Under the pieces are notes generated by a model. That model ran no database searches. It was not told where the DNA came from and worked only from the letters and a program-made list of their open reading frames with translations. A stretch of DNA of 64,000 bases from an uncultured Tenacibaculum sp. (GTDB taxonomy: Bacteria > Bacteroidota > Bacteroidia > Flavobacteriales > Flavobacteriaceae), in the NCBI GenBank assembly GCA_947492185.1, contig CANLMR010000003.1, positions 124,001 through 188,000 on the forward strand, in the 5' to 3' direction. This document shows, piece after piece, positions 56,245 through 64,000 of the stretch; position 1 is the first letter of the stretch; each line of letters opens with the position of its first letter. The position numbers were made by a program, and so were the translations under genes.

Positions 56245-57687
56245 ATGAAAACAAGTAGCGTAAAAGAATTATTAGCTTCAGAGAAATTTTTACAAGAAGT
56301 AAACGTAAAAGGTTGGGTAAGAGCATTTAGAAGCAATCGATTTATTCAATTAAATGATGGTTCTACTATTAAAAATATTCAATGTGTTGTTGATTTCGAA
56401 AATACAGATGAAACTCTTTTAAAGAGAATTACTGTAGGCGCTGCGGTTTCTATTAAAGGAACATTAGTTGAAAGCCAAGGAAAAGGGCAATCCGTGGAAA
56501 TTCAGGTAACTAATGTTGACATATTAGGAGATGCTGATCCGGATGAAGTTGCGAAAACCATATTACAACCTAAGCGTCATTCTTTAGAGTTTTTAAGACA
56601 ACAGGCTCACCTACGTGTAAGAACAAATACGTTTAGTGCTGTAATGAGAGTTCGTTCTGCATTATCTTTTGCAGTACATCAATATTTTCAGCAAAACGGA
56701 TTTTACTATGTAAACACTCCTATTATTACTGGATCTGATGCTGAAGGAGCTGGAGAGATGTTTAAAGTAACCAACTTTGAAACTAATAAAGCTCCTTTAA
56801 ATGAAGAAGGAGAAATAGATTACACTCAAGATTTTTTTGGCAAGCAGACGAACTTAACAGTATCTGGACAACTAGAAGCTGAAACGTATGCAATGGGGCT
56901 TGGTAAAGTGTATACTTTCGGACCAACATTTAGAGCTGAAAACTCGAATACTACGCGTCACTTAGCAGAATTTTGGATGATTGAACCTGAGGTTGCATTT
57001 AATGATTTAGATGCTAACATGGATTTGTCTGAAGATTTCATTAAATACGTTTTACAATATGTATTAGACAACTGTAAAGACGACTTAAATTTCTTAGAAA
57101 ACAGATTACTTCAAGAAGAAAAGACAAAACCGCAGGCAGAACGAAGTGAAATGTCTTTAATTGAAAAAATAAAGTTTGTAGTAGATAACAATTTCAAAAG
57201 AGTTTCTTACACAGAAGCTATTGATATTCTACGTAATAGTAAACCTAACAAAAAGAAAAAATTCCAATTCCCTATTGATGAATGGGGTGCCGATTTACAA
57301 TCTGAACACGAACGTTATTTAGTAGAGAAACACTTTAAGTGTCCAGTAATTTTATTCGATTATCCAGCGAAAATTAAAGCATTTTATATGCGTTTAAATG
57401 ACGATGAAAAGACAGTAAGAGCAATGGATGTTTTATTCCCAGGAATTGGCGAAATGGTTGGTGGATCTCAAAGAGAAGAACGTTTAGATGTTTTGAAAGA
57501 GAAGATGGCCGCTTTAGATATTGAAGAAGATGAATTATGGTGGTACTTAGATACTCGTAAATTTGGAACAGCTGTTCACTCTGGGTTTGGACTAGGTTTT
57601 GAACGTTTAGTATTATTTACAACAGGAATGGGTAATATTAGAGATGTAATACCATTCCCAAGAACTCCACAGAACGCAGAATTCTAA
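56245..57687 (+). CDS. asnS: Asparagine--tRNA ligase
   Basis: A 480-residue class IIb synthetase charging tRNA-Asn. N-terminal OB fold (about 10-110, VKGWVRAFRSNRFIQLNDGS), then the catalytic core with FRAENSNTTRHLAEFWMIEPE (key residues FRAENSNTTRH; motif 2) and GFGLGFERLV (motif 3). The ATG at 56245 is used; a TTG seven codons upstream overlaps the promoter. An insertion of about 60 residues near 270-330 is usual in this family. A terminator follows. Confidence 0.97.
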   Translation: MKTSSVKELLASEKFLQEVNVKGWVRAFRSNRFIQLNDGSTIKNIQCVVDFENTDETLLKRITVGAAVSIKGTLVESQGKGQSVEIQVTNVDILGDADPDEVAKTILQPKRHSLEFLRQQAHLRVRTNTFSAVMRVRSALSFAVHQYFQQNGFYYVNTPIITGSDAEGAGEMFKVTNFETNKAPLNEEGEIDYTQDFFGKQTNLTVSGQLEAETYAMGLGKVYTFGPTFRAENSNTTRHLAEFWMIEPEVAFNDLDANMDLSEDFIKYVLQYVLDNCKDDLNFLENRLLQEEKTKPQAERSEMSLIEKIKFVVDNNFKRVSYTEAIDILRNSKPNKKKKFQFPIDEWGADLQSEHERYLVEKHFKCPVILFDYPAKIKAFYMRLNDDEKTVRAMDVLFPGIGEMVGGSQREERLDVLKEKMAALDIEEDELWWYLDTRKFGTAVHSGFGLGFERLVLFTTGMGNIRDVIPFPRTPQNAEF

Positions 57688-57714
57688 AAAGAATTATAAA
57701 TTATACATATCAAT

Positions 57715-57742
57715 CGCCATTCCTAGCAAGAATGGCGTTTTT
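57715..57742 (+). terminator. Terminator after asnS
   Basis: CGCCATTC, 7 nt loop, GAATGGCG and a T run. Its end overlaps the expected -33 region of rpoN. Confidence 0.85.
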
Positions 57743-57758
57743 ATTTTTACTGAATTCA

Positions 57759-57766
57759 TATATTTG
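57759..57766 (+). promoter_or_regulatory. -7 element abutting the rpoN start
   Basis: TATATTTG followed by 5 nt and the ATG at 57772, which predicts a leaderless or nearly leaderless mRNA. The -33 position holds GTTTTT, not TTTG. Confidence 0.4.
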
Positions 57767-57771
57767 TAATT

Positions 57772-59235
57772 ATGCTAAAACAAAGTTTACATCAAAAATT
57801 ACTTCAAAAACTTTCTCCTCAACAAATTCAGTTGATGAAACTAATTCAATTGCCTACACAGGCTTTTGAAGAACGTTTAAAACAAGAGATTGAGGAAAAT
57901 CCTGCACTTGATACTGGAAAAGAAGAAAGCGATAATTTTGAAGATAATTTCGCTAATGACAACGATTATGACGATGCTGGAAACGAAAAGATTGAAGCTG
58001 AAGACATTAACATAGATGAATATTTAAGTGACGATGAATATCCTAGCTATAAAACTCAAGCAAACAATTATTCATCTGATGATGAAGAAAAACAAGTTCC
58101 TTATGCAGCTGGAACAACTTTTCACCAATCTTTAAAAAATCAACTAAACACCTTCAGAATAGATGATGAAGAGAAGTCTATTGCGGAATTTTTAGTGGGA
58201 AGTATTGATGAAAGCGGATACATTCGTCGCGAATTAATCGACTTAATTGATGATTTAGCATTTACTCAAAATGTATTTACCTCTGAAGAAAAAGTAGCTC
58301 ATGTTTTAGTTAATGTTGTACAAAAACTTGATCCAATAGGAGTTGGAGCTAGAGATTTAAAAGAATGTTTAATTATTCAGTTAAAATCAAAATCAGAGAC
58401 CAAAAGTCGTTCTTTGGCAATTAAAGTTTTAGAAAATGCTTTTGATCATTTTGTAAAGAAACATTATAAAAAATTACTAGATAAGTTCAACATATCTGAA
58501 GAAGAACTAAAAGCTGTAAATACTGAGATCTCGAAATTAAATCCTAAACCCGGGAGTTCTTATGCTGGAAATAATAAAATTGCAGAGCAAATTGTTCCTG
58601 ATTTTACAATTAGAATTATTGAAGGGAAATTAGAACTTACATTAAATTCAAGGAATGCTCCGGAATTACATGTATCCAAAGAATACAATAATATGTTAAA
58701 AGGGTACCAAGATTCTAAAGATAAAACAAAGTCTCAAAAAGATGCTGTAATGTTTATCAAACAAAAATTAGATGCTGCAAAATGGTTTATTGATGCTATT
58801 AAGCAACGTCAGCAAACTTTGTTAGTTACAATGAATTCTATTATGCATTATCAATATGATTATTTTCTAACTGGTGATGAGCGCAAGTTAAAACCAATGA
58901 TTCTTAAAGATATTGCTGACACAATTAACATGGATGTTTCTACAGTATCCAGAGTAGCAAACAGTAAATATGTTTCTACTCCATACGGAACAAAATTAAT
59001 TAAAGACTTTTTCTCTGAATCAATGAAAAATGATCAAGGTGAAGATGTTTCTACTAAAGAAATAAAAAAGATTTTAGAGAATGTAATTGCTGAAGAGAAC
59101 AAAAAGAAACCTCTTACAGATGAGAAATTATCCGGTATTTTAAAAGAAAAAGGATATCCTATTGCAAGAAGAACAGTGGCTAAATATAGAGAACAATTAG
59201 ATATTCCTGTAGCTAGACTTAGAAAAGAAATATAA
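57772..59235 (+). CDS. rpoN: RNA polymerase sigma-54 factor
   Basis: A 487-residue sigma-54. Region I is the Q/L-rich start (LKQSLHQKLLQKLSPQQIQLMKLIQLPTQ, key LSPQQIQLMKLIQLP), followed by an acidic linker (about 48-115), the core-binding region, an HTH (ADTINMDVSTVSRVANSKYV) and the RpoN box ARRTVAKYRE near the C-terminus, which reads the -24 promoter element. All parts are intact. No enhancer-binding activator is in the window. Its stop overlaps the next gene by 1 nt. Confidence 0.97.
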   Translation: MLKQSLHQKLLQKLSPQQIQLMKLIQLPTQAFEERLKQEIEENPALDTGKEESDNFEDNFANDNDYDDAGNEKIEAEDINIDEYLSDDEYPSYKTQANNYSSDDEEKQVPYAAGTTFHQSLKNQLNTFRIDDEEKSIAEFLVGSIDESGYIRRELIDLIDDLAFTQNVFTSEEKVAHVLVNVVQKLDPIGVGARDLKECLIIQLKSKSETKSRSLAIKVLENAFDHFVKKHYKKLLDKFNISEEELKAVNTEISKLNPKPGSSYAGNNKIAEQIVPDFTIRIIEGKLELTLNSRNAPELHVSKEYNNMLKGYQDSKDKTKSQKDAVMFIKQKLDAAKWFIDAIKQRQQTLLVTMNSIMHYQYDYFLTGDERKLKPMILKDIADTINMDVSTVSRVANSKYVSTPYGTKLIKDFFSESMKNDQGEDVSTKEIKKILENVIAEENKKKPLTDEKLSGILKEKGYPIARRTVAKYREQLDIPVARLRKEI

Positions 59236-59834
59236 TGCGGTGGCATAAATTTTTATCAACTATCTTGCATCCAATAGTAATGCCTACTATTGGTTTATTA
59301 TTGTATTTTTATTTATGTCCAATCCAAATAAATTTTAGAGAGCAATTATATTTTTTAAGTATTGTATTTACAACTACATATATAATACCAATACTTATAC
59401 TAATATTCCTAAAACTTTCTAATAAAATTAGTTCTGTAGAACTTCCATCTATAAAGGAAAGAAAAGTTCCTTTATTTATAATGATGTGTGTGTTTTTAGT
59501 TTTAGCTAAATATTTCAGTCTTTTCAGAAATGTTCAAGAATTATCTTATTTGTTTTATGGAACGCTCATAGGATTGATAGCTATTTATTTAATCTTCTTC
59601 ACGGGAATAAAAACAAGTATCCATTTACTATCAATAGGAAGTGCCGTTGGTTACTTTATCGTATTTCAAATCATATACAACACATCAGTAATACCGCTAT
59701 TAATTATTTTAATACTGCTTTCTGGCCTTTTAGCTTCATCTAGACTATATTTAAGAGCTCACACTCCAAAAGAGGTTTATTTAGGCTTTTTTATAGGGGT
59801 TTCATGTCAACTTTTAACATATTATATACTATAA
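59235..59834 (+). CDS. PAP2-like integral membrane protein
   Basis: A 199-residue protein with six hydrophobic helices. Near the C-terminus SRLYLRAHTPKEVYLG resembles motif 3 of PAP2 phosphatases (SR...H...D), but the final Asp is Glu here, and the usual PSGH motif is replaced by TSIH, so activity is doubtful. It could be a degenerate or divergent lipid phosphatase. It overlaps rpoN by 1 nt, so is translated with it, and converges on the PorT-like gene with 6 nt overlap. Confidence 0.65.
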   Translation: MRWHKFLSTILHPIVMPTIGLLLYFYLCPIQINFREQLYFLSIVFTTTYIIPILILIFLKLSNKISSVELPSIKERKVPLFIMMCVFLVLAKYFSLFRNVQELSYLFYGTLIGLIAIYLIFFTGIKTSIHLLSIGSAVGYFIVFQIIYNTSVIPLLIILILLSGLLASSRLYLRAHTPKEVYLGFFIGVSCQLLTYYIL

Positions 59835-60500
59835 TAGATAGAAGATTAAACCAAATTTTGTAATTTTTGAAGAAACGTTTTCTCCGTTAATAACAGCATC
59901 TTTATATACCGGACTCAACCCATAATACATATAAAAATTGAAAGCTCCATAACCAGCAGACAATTCTAAACCAGTTTGAAATTTATTAAAAATAGCAACG
60001 TTAGAGAATTCAACCGTTTGATTATTACTATTTAATTGGTAAGAGAACTTATTATTCAAATTATAATTCAGTTTTACTCCTGCATAAACTCTCCAAAAAG
60101 AATAAGTAACAGCGTCAGATGTTCTCCAGCGCAGTTGAATAGGAAACTCTAAATTATGAAGTCTTAATTTATTAAATGAAATATCTGAAGCAAGTTGAAT
60201 TGTATTATTATCAATTACTTGTAAATCATGATTAAATGAATTATACCCATACCCAGCTCCTATTCCTGCTGATAAATTACCTCGTTTTGTAAATGGAATG
60301 TCTTTAATATAACCAAAAGATAGACTATATGAAAAACCTGTAATATCTGTAGAAGTAGGTTGACTTCTCATAATATCATAGGAAATACTCATGTATAATT
60401 GATCCTCCCAATATTTATCACCCAATTTTAAAGAATCCTTTTGTGAAAAAGAACAGACACTAAAAAAAGAAAAAATTATTATAAAGATCTTTAACTTCAT
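59829..60500 (-). CDS. PorT-like outer-membrane beta-barrel protein
   Basis: A 223-residue outer-membrane protein started at the ATG at 60500 (signal peptide ending CSFSQ). The mature protein is made of alternating strands typical of the OMP_b-brl_2/porin-like barrel group (FSYSLSFGYIKDIPF, LSAGIGAGYGYNSFN, KFQTGLELSAGYGAFNFYMYYG), probably eight strands. Although similar proteins are annotated PorT family, it lacks what I would expect of the T9SS protein PorT/SprT itself, so no symbol is given. It lies downstream of the ExbD genes, beyond a hairpin. Confidence 0.75.
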   Translation of the reverse strand: MKLKIFIIIFSFFSVCSFSQKDSLKLGDKYWEDQLYMSISYDIMRSQPTSTDITGFSYSLSFGYIKDIPFTKRGNLSAGIGAGYGYNSFNHDLQVIDNNTIQLASDISFNKLRLHNLEFPIQLRWRTSDAVTYSFWRVYAGVKLNYNLNNKFSYQLNSNNQTVEFSNVAIFNKFQTGLELSAGYGAFNFYMYYGLSPVYKDAVINGENVSSKITKFGLIFYLL

Positions 60501-60524
60501 AAAGTAAAATTTAAAAGAGGTTAT

Positions 60525-60559
60525 AAAAATAAAAAAGAGCAATTAAATAATTGCTCTTT
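60525..60559 (-). terminator. Terminator of the ExbB/ExbD operon
   Basis: On the minus strand AAAGAGCAATT, 4 nt loop, AATTGCTCTTT and a T-rich tail, 28 nt after the ExbD stop and upstream of the barrel-protein gene. Confidence 0.75.
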
Positions 60560-60586
60560 CATATATATAATAAATCAAAATGAAAT

Positions 60587-61057
60587 TTATTCACTAATAG
60601 CACTTCCCTTATGAGTAGACAAACTTAATTTAAGAGCATTTACATCTCTTAATCGCTGTCTAATATCTGTTAAAGTACCTACACTCATTTGCTTATCTGC
60701 TTTGATTGAAGTTGTCATTCTTGGATGATTCTCTTCTTTGATTTTTAATCTAGCATTAATAATAAAAGCCGGAATATCTTCTGCAGTCGCAATCTTATCA
60801 TTCAATTGAATACTGTTGTATTTCTTACCATATTTAGCATCCTTAGCTTGACCAACATATATCGTAGTAACTAAACTTTTTTGCTCAAGTTTTTTTACTT
60901 CAGACGCACTTGGTAAACTAGGGCTGTTAATTTGTAAGTCAGTTTCTCTCATCACAGTAGTTACCATGAAAAAGAAAAGTAACATAAAAACAATATCAGG
61001 TAAAGACGCCGTTGAAATGGCTGGTGAACCTTTTTTCTTCTTTCCAAATTTAGACAT
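60587..61057 (-). CDS. exbD: ExbD/TolR family protein (second copy)
   Basis: A 156-residue ExbD-like protein: basic start (KFGKKKKGS), one transmembrane helix with the key acidic residue D21 in SLPDIVFMLLFFFMVTTVM, then a periplasmic domain (about 50-156). It works with ExbB-like channels to convert proton flow into energy for TonB or Tol-type systems. It is the last gene of a four-gene operon with the longer ExbD 24 nt upstream. Confidence 0.92.
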   Translation of the reverse strand: MSKFGKKKKGSPAISTASLPDIVFMLLFFFMVTTVMRETDLQINSPSLPSASEVKKLEQKSLVTTIYVGQAKDAKYGKKYNSIQLNDKIATAEDIPAFIINARLKIKEENHPRMTTSIKADKQMSVGTLTDIRQRLRDVNALKLSLSTHKGSAISE

Positions 61058-61081
61058 AATTAATTGTTTTTATAGTTAAGT

Positions 61082-61714
61082 TTATTCAGAATCAGTTGGA
61101 TCTAAATCTGTAATAATTTGTGGGTAAGAATTCTTGATTTGCTTAACTTGTTCCTCAAGATTTTTATTCTTATTACCACTTTTCTTATATGCTGATTCTA
61201 TTTCCGCAAAAGACTTGTTATATTTCTTCATTGCAAGTTCATTTCTTAATTCAGTATAAGCTCTTCTTAACTCATTCTGAATACTTACATAAACTTCATA
61301 GTCTGAAGCTCTATCACTTTCAATAGAAATAATTGCTTTATTTGGATGATCAGACGATTCAGGATTTCTATCTCCTGTACAATAATCACATTCTTTACCC
61401 TTCTCTTCTCCTGGCATTGGGTTTCCAACACCTCCACCATTATCTATAAATTTCTTAGCAGCTTCTTTAAGATCTTTTAATTCCATAACGTCTCCATCTA
61501 CAAATAAGTCGTTATTTCTGTTAATACTAATCTCAAAGATATTCTTCTCTTTAATTTTTGGTGGATCGTAATTTGCTGGCGGTTTTTCTGGTAATTTCAT
61601 TGAAATACCTGAATCAACGTCCATTGTTGTTGTTACAAGGAAAAAGATAAGTAGCAAGAAGGCGATATCTGCCATCGAACCTGCGTTAATTTCTGGGTTT
61701 TCTCTTCTTGCCAT
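61082..61714 (-). CDS. exbD: ExbD/TolR family protein with periplasmic insertion
   Basis: A 210-residue ExbD relative. D16 in MADIAFLLLIFFLVTTTM is the transmembrane acidic residue. The periplasmic part is about 60 residues longer than in E. coli ExbD and includes KECDYCTGDR, a CxxC pair, and a C-terminal helical stretch (KKYNKSFAEIESAYKKSGNKNKNLEEQ). Bacteroidota commonly carry two different ExbD proteins in one operon; the longer one is thought to serve a paired role. It is 24 nt before the second ExbD and 6 nt after the membrane-protein gene. Confidence 0.92.
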   Translation of the reverse strand: MARRENPEINAGSMADIAFLLLIFFLVTTTMDVDSGISMKLPEKPPANYDPPKIKEKNIFEISINRNNDLFVDGDVMELKDLKEAAKKFIDNGGGVGNPMPGEEKGKECDYCTGDRNPESSDHPNKAIISIESDRASDYEVYVSIQNELRRAYTELRNELAMKKYNKSFAEIESAYKKSGNKNKNLEEQVKQIKNSYPQIITDLDPTDSE

Positions 61715-61720
61715 GGTAAA

Positions 61721-62158
61721 TTATTTAATTAATCCTTTTAATAAATCAAATATAAAGAAAGCTCCTCCTACTACTAATAAGAATAAACTCCCCCATATAC
61801 CTGTACTAGTTAATTTAGAAACAGAACTTCCTGCAGCTGCAATCTCTTTCTTATTCGCATCAACTACTAAATTAGAATCAGCAATTAAGTAAGCAATTAA
61901 GATTACTACTCCTAAACTAACAACTCCTAATAACGTTTTCTTTAAAGCAGCTGGATTTTTTAAAACTCCTAATAATGAAGCAACCACTGTAATAACAATA
62001 GAAGCTATTAATAATACTATAGAAAAAGTTACCATTGGAGATGCAGCAACGTCTTGCGCTACTTTATCTTCACCGTCAACCATCATGATGTTTACATATA
62101 GGGCAAAACCTACAACACCTATAATGGCAATCAATATTGTTAAAAATCTTTTATTCAT
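61721..62158 (-). CDS. Small membrane protein between ExbB and ExbD
   Basis: A 145-residue protein with four predicted transmembrane helices (about 5-27, 44-66, 76-95 and 115-140) and no recognised domain. It sits between the ExbB and ExbD genes, 10 nt and 6 nt from its neighbours, in an order seen widely in Flavobacteriia, so it is probably part of the same energiser complex. No catalytic motif is seen. Confidence 0.75.
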   Translation of the reverse strand: MNKRFLTILIAIIGVVGFALYVNIMMVDGEDKVAQDVAASPMVTFSIVLLIASIVITVVASLLGVLKNPAALKKTLLGVVSLGVVILIAYLIADSNLVVDANKKEIAAAGSSVSKLTSTGIWGSLFLLVVGGAFFIFDLLKGLIK

Positions 62159-62168
62159 GCTAGTTATA

Positions 62169-62882
62169 TTATTTTTTATACTTAGCTAATAAATCGATTA
62201 AAGATATAGAAGCATCTTCCATGTTGTTTACAATACTATCAACTTTAGATACGATGTAGTTATAGAAAATTTGTAAGATAATTGCTACAACAAGACCAAA
62301 TACTGTAGTTAAAAGTGCAATTTTAATACCACCTGCTACTACCGCTGGAGAGATATCATTTGCTACAGCAATTTTATCGAAAGCATCAATCATACCGATT
62401 ACAGTTCCCATGAATCCTAACATCGGTGCAAGTGCGATAAATAAAGATAACCAAGAAATGTTTTTCTCTAATAATCCCATTTGAACTCCTCCGTATCCTA
62501 CTACTGCTTTTTCAGCTGCATCTAAACCTTCATCAGCTCTTTCTAACCCTTGGTAAAAAATAGAAGCAACAGGCCCTTTAGTATTTCTACAAACCTCTTT
62601 AGCTGCCTCAACACCACCAGAACTTAATGCATCGTCAACACTAGCTACTAATTTCTTAGTATTTGTAGTTGCCATGTTTAAGTAGATAATTCTTTCAATT
62701 GCAATAGCTAAACCTAAAATTAAGGTAACTAATACAATACCCATAAACTTTGGATCTCCTTCAATAAAACGTTGTTTTAACTCTTGGTGAAAAGTTTTTT
62801 CCGCTTCTTGTGCAAAAGTTGATTGAATAGCCCCAAAGAACATAAATCCTGTAAGAGTTAGGACATTTACTGCTTTTTTCAT
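62169..62882 (-). CDS. exbB: MotA/TolQ/ExbB proton channel family protein
   Basis: A 237-residue ExbB-like protein: an N-terminal hydrophobic leader (about 7-24), then three transmembrane helices with the conserved AERADEGLDAAEKAVV-like cytoplasmic loop and LAPMLGFMGTVIGMIDAFDKIA and GGIKIALLTTVFGLVVAIILQIFYN helices (conserved GTVxGM and ALxTTxxGL). It forms the channel of the proton-motive TonB energising complex with the ExbD proteins downstream. First gene of the operon; the 225 nt gap upstream holds no other gene. Confidence 0.93.
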   Translation of the reverse strand: MKKAVNVLTLTGFMFFGAIQSTFAQEAEKTFHQELKQRFIEGDPKFMGIVLVTLILGLAIAIERIIYLNMATTNTKKLVASVDDALSSGGVEAAKEVCRNTKGPVASIFYQGLERADEGLDAAEKAVVGYGGVQMGLLEKNISWLSLFIALAPMLGFMGTVIGMIDAFDKIAVANDISPAVVAGGIKIALLTTVFGLVVAIILQIFYNYIVSKVDSIVNNMEDASISLIDLLAKYKK

Positions 62883-63107
62883 TTTGTTATAATTAATTTA
62901 AAATAGTTAACGTGTTAAAAATACAAATTTTTATATAGCTAACCAGCCTGATTACTAGTAACCTATTAATATTATTTGGTATAACTCGAGTAACCCCGCC
63001 AGTTTTCAGAGAGCCAAGTAACAAAAAAATGTTGGTACATTAAAAAAAATTAACGCTAATTGTTAAAAAACTTTTCCTTTTTGTCACTTAAATTTAAAAA
63101 TTATCAT

Positions 63108-64000
63108 TTACGATTGCAAACTTATTTCTCCTCTTAGAGGTTTTTCAAAATAATGTTTAAAATCTTCTCTAGATAAGTCTTCCCCTAACAAGTACATCAT
63201 TTTCGCTACAGCAGTTTCTGTTGTAATATCTTTCCCGTTAATAATCCCTATTCTTTTCAAATCTGTACTTGTTTCATACAAACCTAAAATAACACCTCCA
63301 CCAGTACATTGAGTAACATTTACAACCTTAACTCCTTTTTCTATAACCTGTTCAATTAGTTTTATAAACCATTTCTCTGTTGGTGCATTACCAGAACCGT
63401 AAGTTTCTAAAATAACTCCTTTTAAATTTTCTATATTCAAAATTGTTTCAACAACTTTGGGTGTAATTCCAGGAAATAATTTTAATATTACAATATCGTC
63501 AATTAAATTTTTTCTAAAAATCAACTTACCTTCTTTAACTTCATTTTTGAATAGTAAATGATGATTAAAATGTAAATGAACTCCACTTTCTGCTAATGGT
63601 GGATAATTCATAGAAGCAAAAGCTTCAAATTGTTCTGCGTTAATTTTGGTAGTTCTATTTGCTCTGTATAATTTATATTCGAAATACAATCCAACCTCTT
63701 TAATTATAGGCTCTTTTTTTTCTCTTGCACACGCAATTTCAATAGAAGTAATTAAATTCTCTTTAGCATCCGTTCTTAAATCCCCAATAGGTAATTGCGA
63801 ACCAGTAAAAATTACTGGTTTTTGAAGATTTTCAAACATAAAGCTTATTGCCGAAGATGTATACGACATGGTATCTGAACCTGTTAACACCACAAAACCA
63901 TCATATTCATTATAGTTTATCTCAATTATTTCGGCTATTTTTATATAATATGATGTGTTCATATTTGAAGAATCTATAGGTTCTTCAAATGAAATTGTAG
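63108..64000 (-). CDS. ansA: Type I asparaginase, 5' end cut off by the window
   Basis: At least 296 residues are visible. The internal ATG at 63962 is not the start: the frame continues upstream to the window edge with ISFEEPIDSSNMNTSYY, a conserved asparaginase stretch containing DSS. GFVVLTGSDTMSYTSSA and KPVIFTGSQLPIGDLRTDAKEN carry the catalytic Thr-Asp-Lys set. It hydrolyses asparagine to aspartate and ammonia in the cytoplasm. About 45 residues are estimated to be missing from a normal length near 340. No leader is visible in what remains. Confidence 0.93.
   Translation of the reverse strand, partial: TISFEEPIDSSNMNTSYYIKIAEIIEINYNEYDGFVVLTGSDTMSYTSSAISFMFENLQKPVIFTGSQLPIGDLRTDAKENLITSIEIACAREKKEPIIKEVGLYFEYKLYRANRTTKINAEQFEAFASMNYPPLAESGVHLHFNHHLLFKNEVKEGKLIFRKNLIDDIVILKLFPGITPKVVETILNIENLKGVILETYGSGNAPTEKWFIKLIEQVIEKGVKVVNVTQCTGGGVILGLYETSTDLKRIGIINGKDITTETAVAKMMYLLGEDLSREDFKHYFEKPLRGEISLQS

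Noticed and set aside
59829..60500. True T9SS component PorT/SprT
   Set aside because: Only general barrel similarity is visible and the neighbours are ExbB/ExbD genes. No other T9SS core gene lies in the window, so I keep the generic call.

Overview
The window is about 64 kb of AT-rich chromosome (roughly a third G+C by eye) from a Bacteroidota bacterium, almost certainly a marine-type member of the Flavobacteriaceae. The case rests on a TonB-dependent receptor with a CarboxypepD_reg-like N-terminus, secreted proteins ending in type IX secretion (T9SS) sorting domains, Lacal_2735, DUF5916, GSCFA and DUF2452 family proteins, and repeated promoter -7 elements of the Bacteroidetes type (TAnnTTTG) in place of E. 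coli-like -10 boxes. No Shine-Dalgarno-like pattern stands out before the starts. I see no tRNA, rRNA, CRISPR array, prophage or insertion sequence. The content is mostly ordinary housekeeping sequence.

Layout. 0.2-4.6 kb: a PilJ-type sensory-domain protein, a small secreted protein and a TonB-dependent outer-membrane receptor. 4.7-11.4 kb: a GAF protein, an HD-domain protein fused to a Pycsar-effector-like membrane domain, msrB-msrA, an alpha/beta hydrolase-OsmC fusion and two small unknown genes. 11.6-15.1 kb: a leftward operon (Crp/Fnr regulator, DUF2062, DUF6796-like, FG-GAP/UnbV protein), divergent from selO at 15.3 kb. 16.9-24.9 kb: a T9SS-exported endonuclease I, a very large lipoprotein joining a metallophosphoesterase to an Omp85-like barrel, and small conserved genes. 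24.9-29.0 kb: a leftward block (lipoprotein, two TPM proteins, LemA, MerR regulator, M23 peptidase), divergent from alaS. 31.8-44.3 kb: rraA, GSCFA, rhodanese plus phenylalanine hydroxylase, M48 peptidase, a coiled-coil protein, two tandem paralogous membrane proteins, gpmI, a thioredoxin-like lipoprotein, map, a methyltransferase, apbE and an OmpA lipoprotein. 44.4-53.7 kb: DUF5916 protein, then rplM-rpsI-rpsB-tsf, a T9SS beta-helix protein and pyrH-frr. 53.8-64 kb: an MMPL/RND transporter, asnS, rpoN with a PAP2-like gene, a PorT-like barrel protein, an ExbB/ExbD energiser operon and a truncated asparaginase gene.

How it fits together. Translation genes (alaS, asnS, rplM, rpsI, rpsB, tsf, frr, map) and core metabolism (gpmI, pyrH) are interleaved with envelope genes. 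The ExbB/ExbD operon could supply the proton-motive coupling that TonB-dependent receptors such as the one at 1.8 kb need. MsrA/MsrB, the OsmC fusion and SelO suggest thiol and oxidative-stress handling. The items most worth following up are the phosphoesterase/kinase-like/Omp85 lipoprotein, the orphan HD-PycTM protein, the palindromic repeat before the methyltransferase, the tandem small membrane paralogues, and two genes whose -7 element lies only 5 nt before the ATG. I do not see a convincing entirely new multi-gene system.
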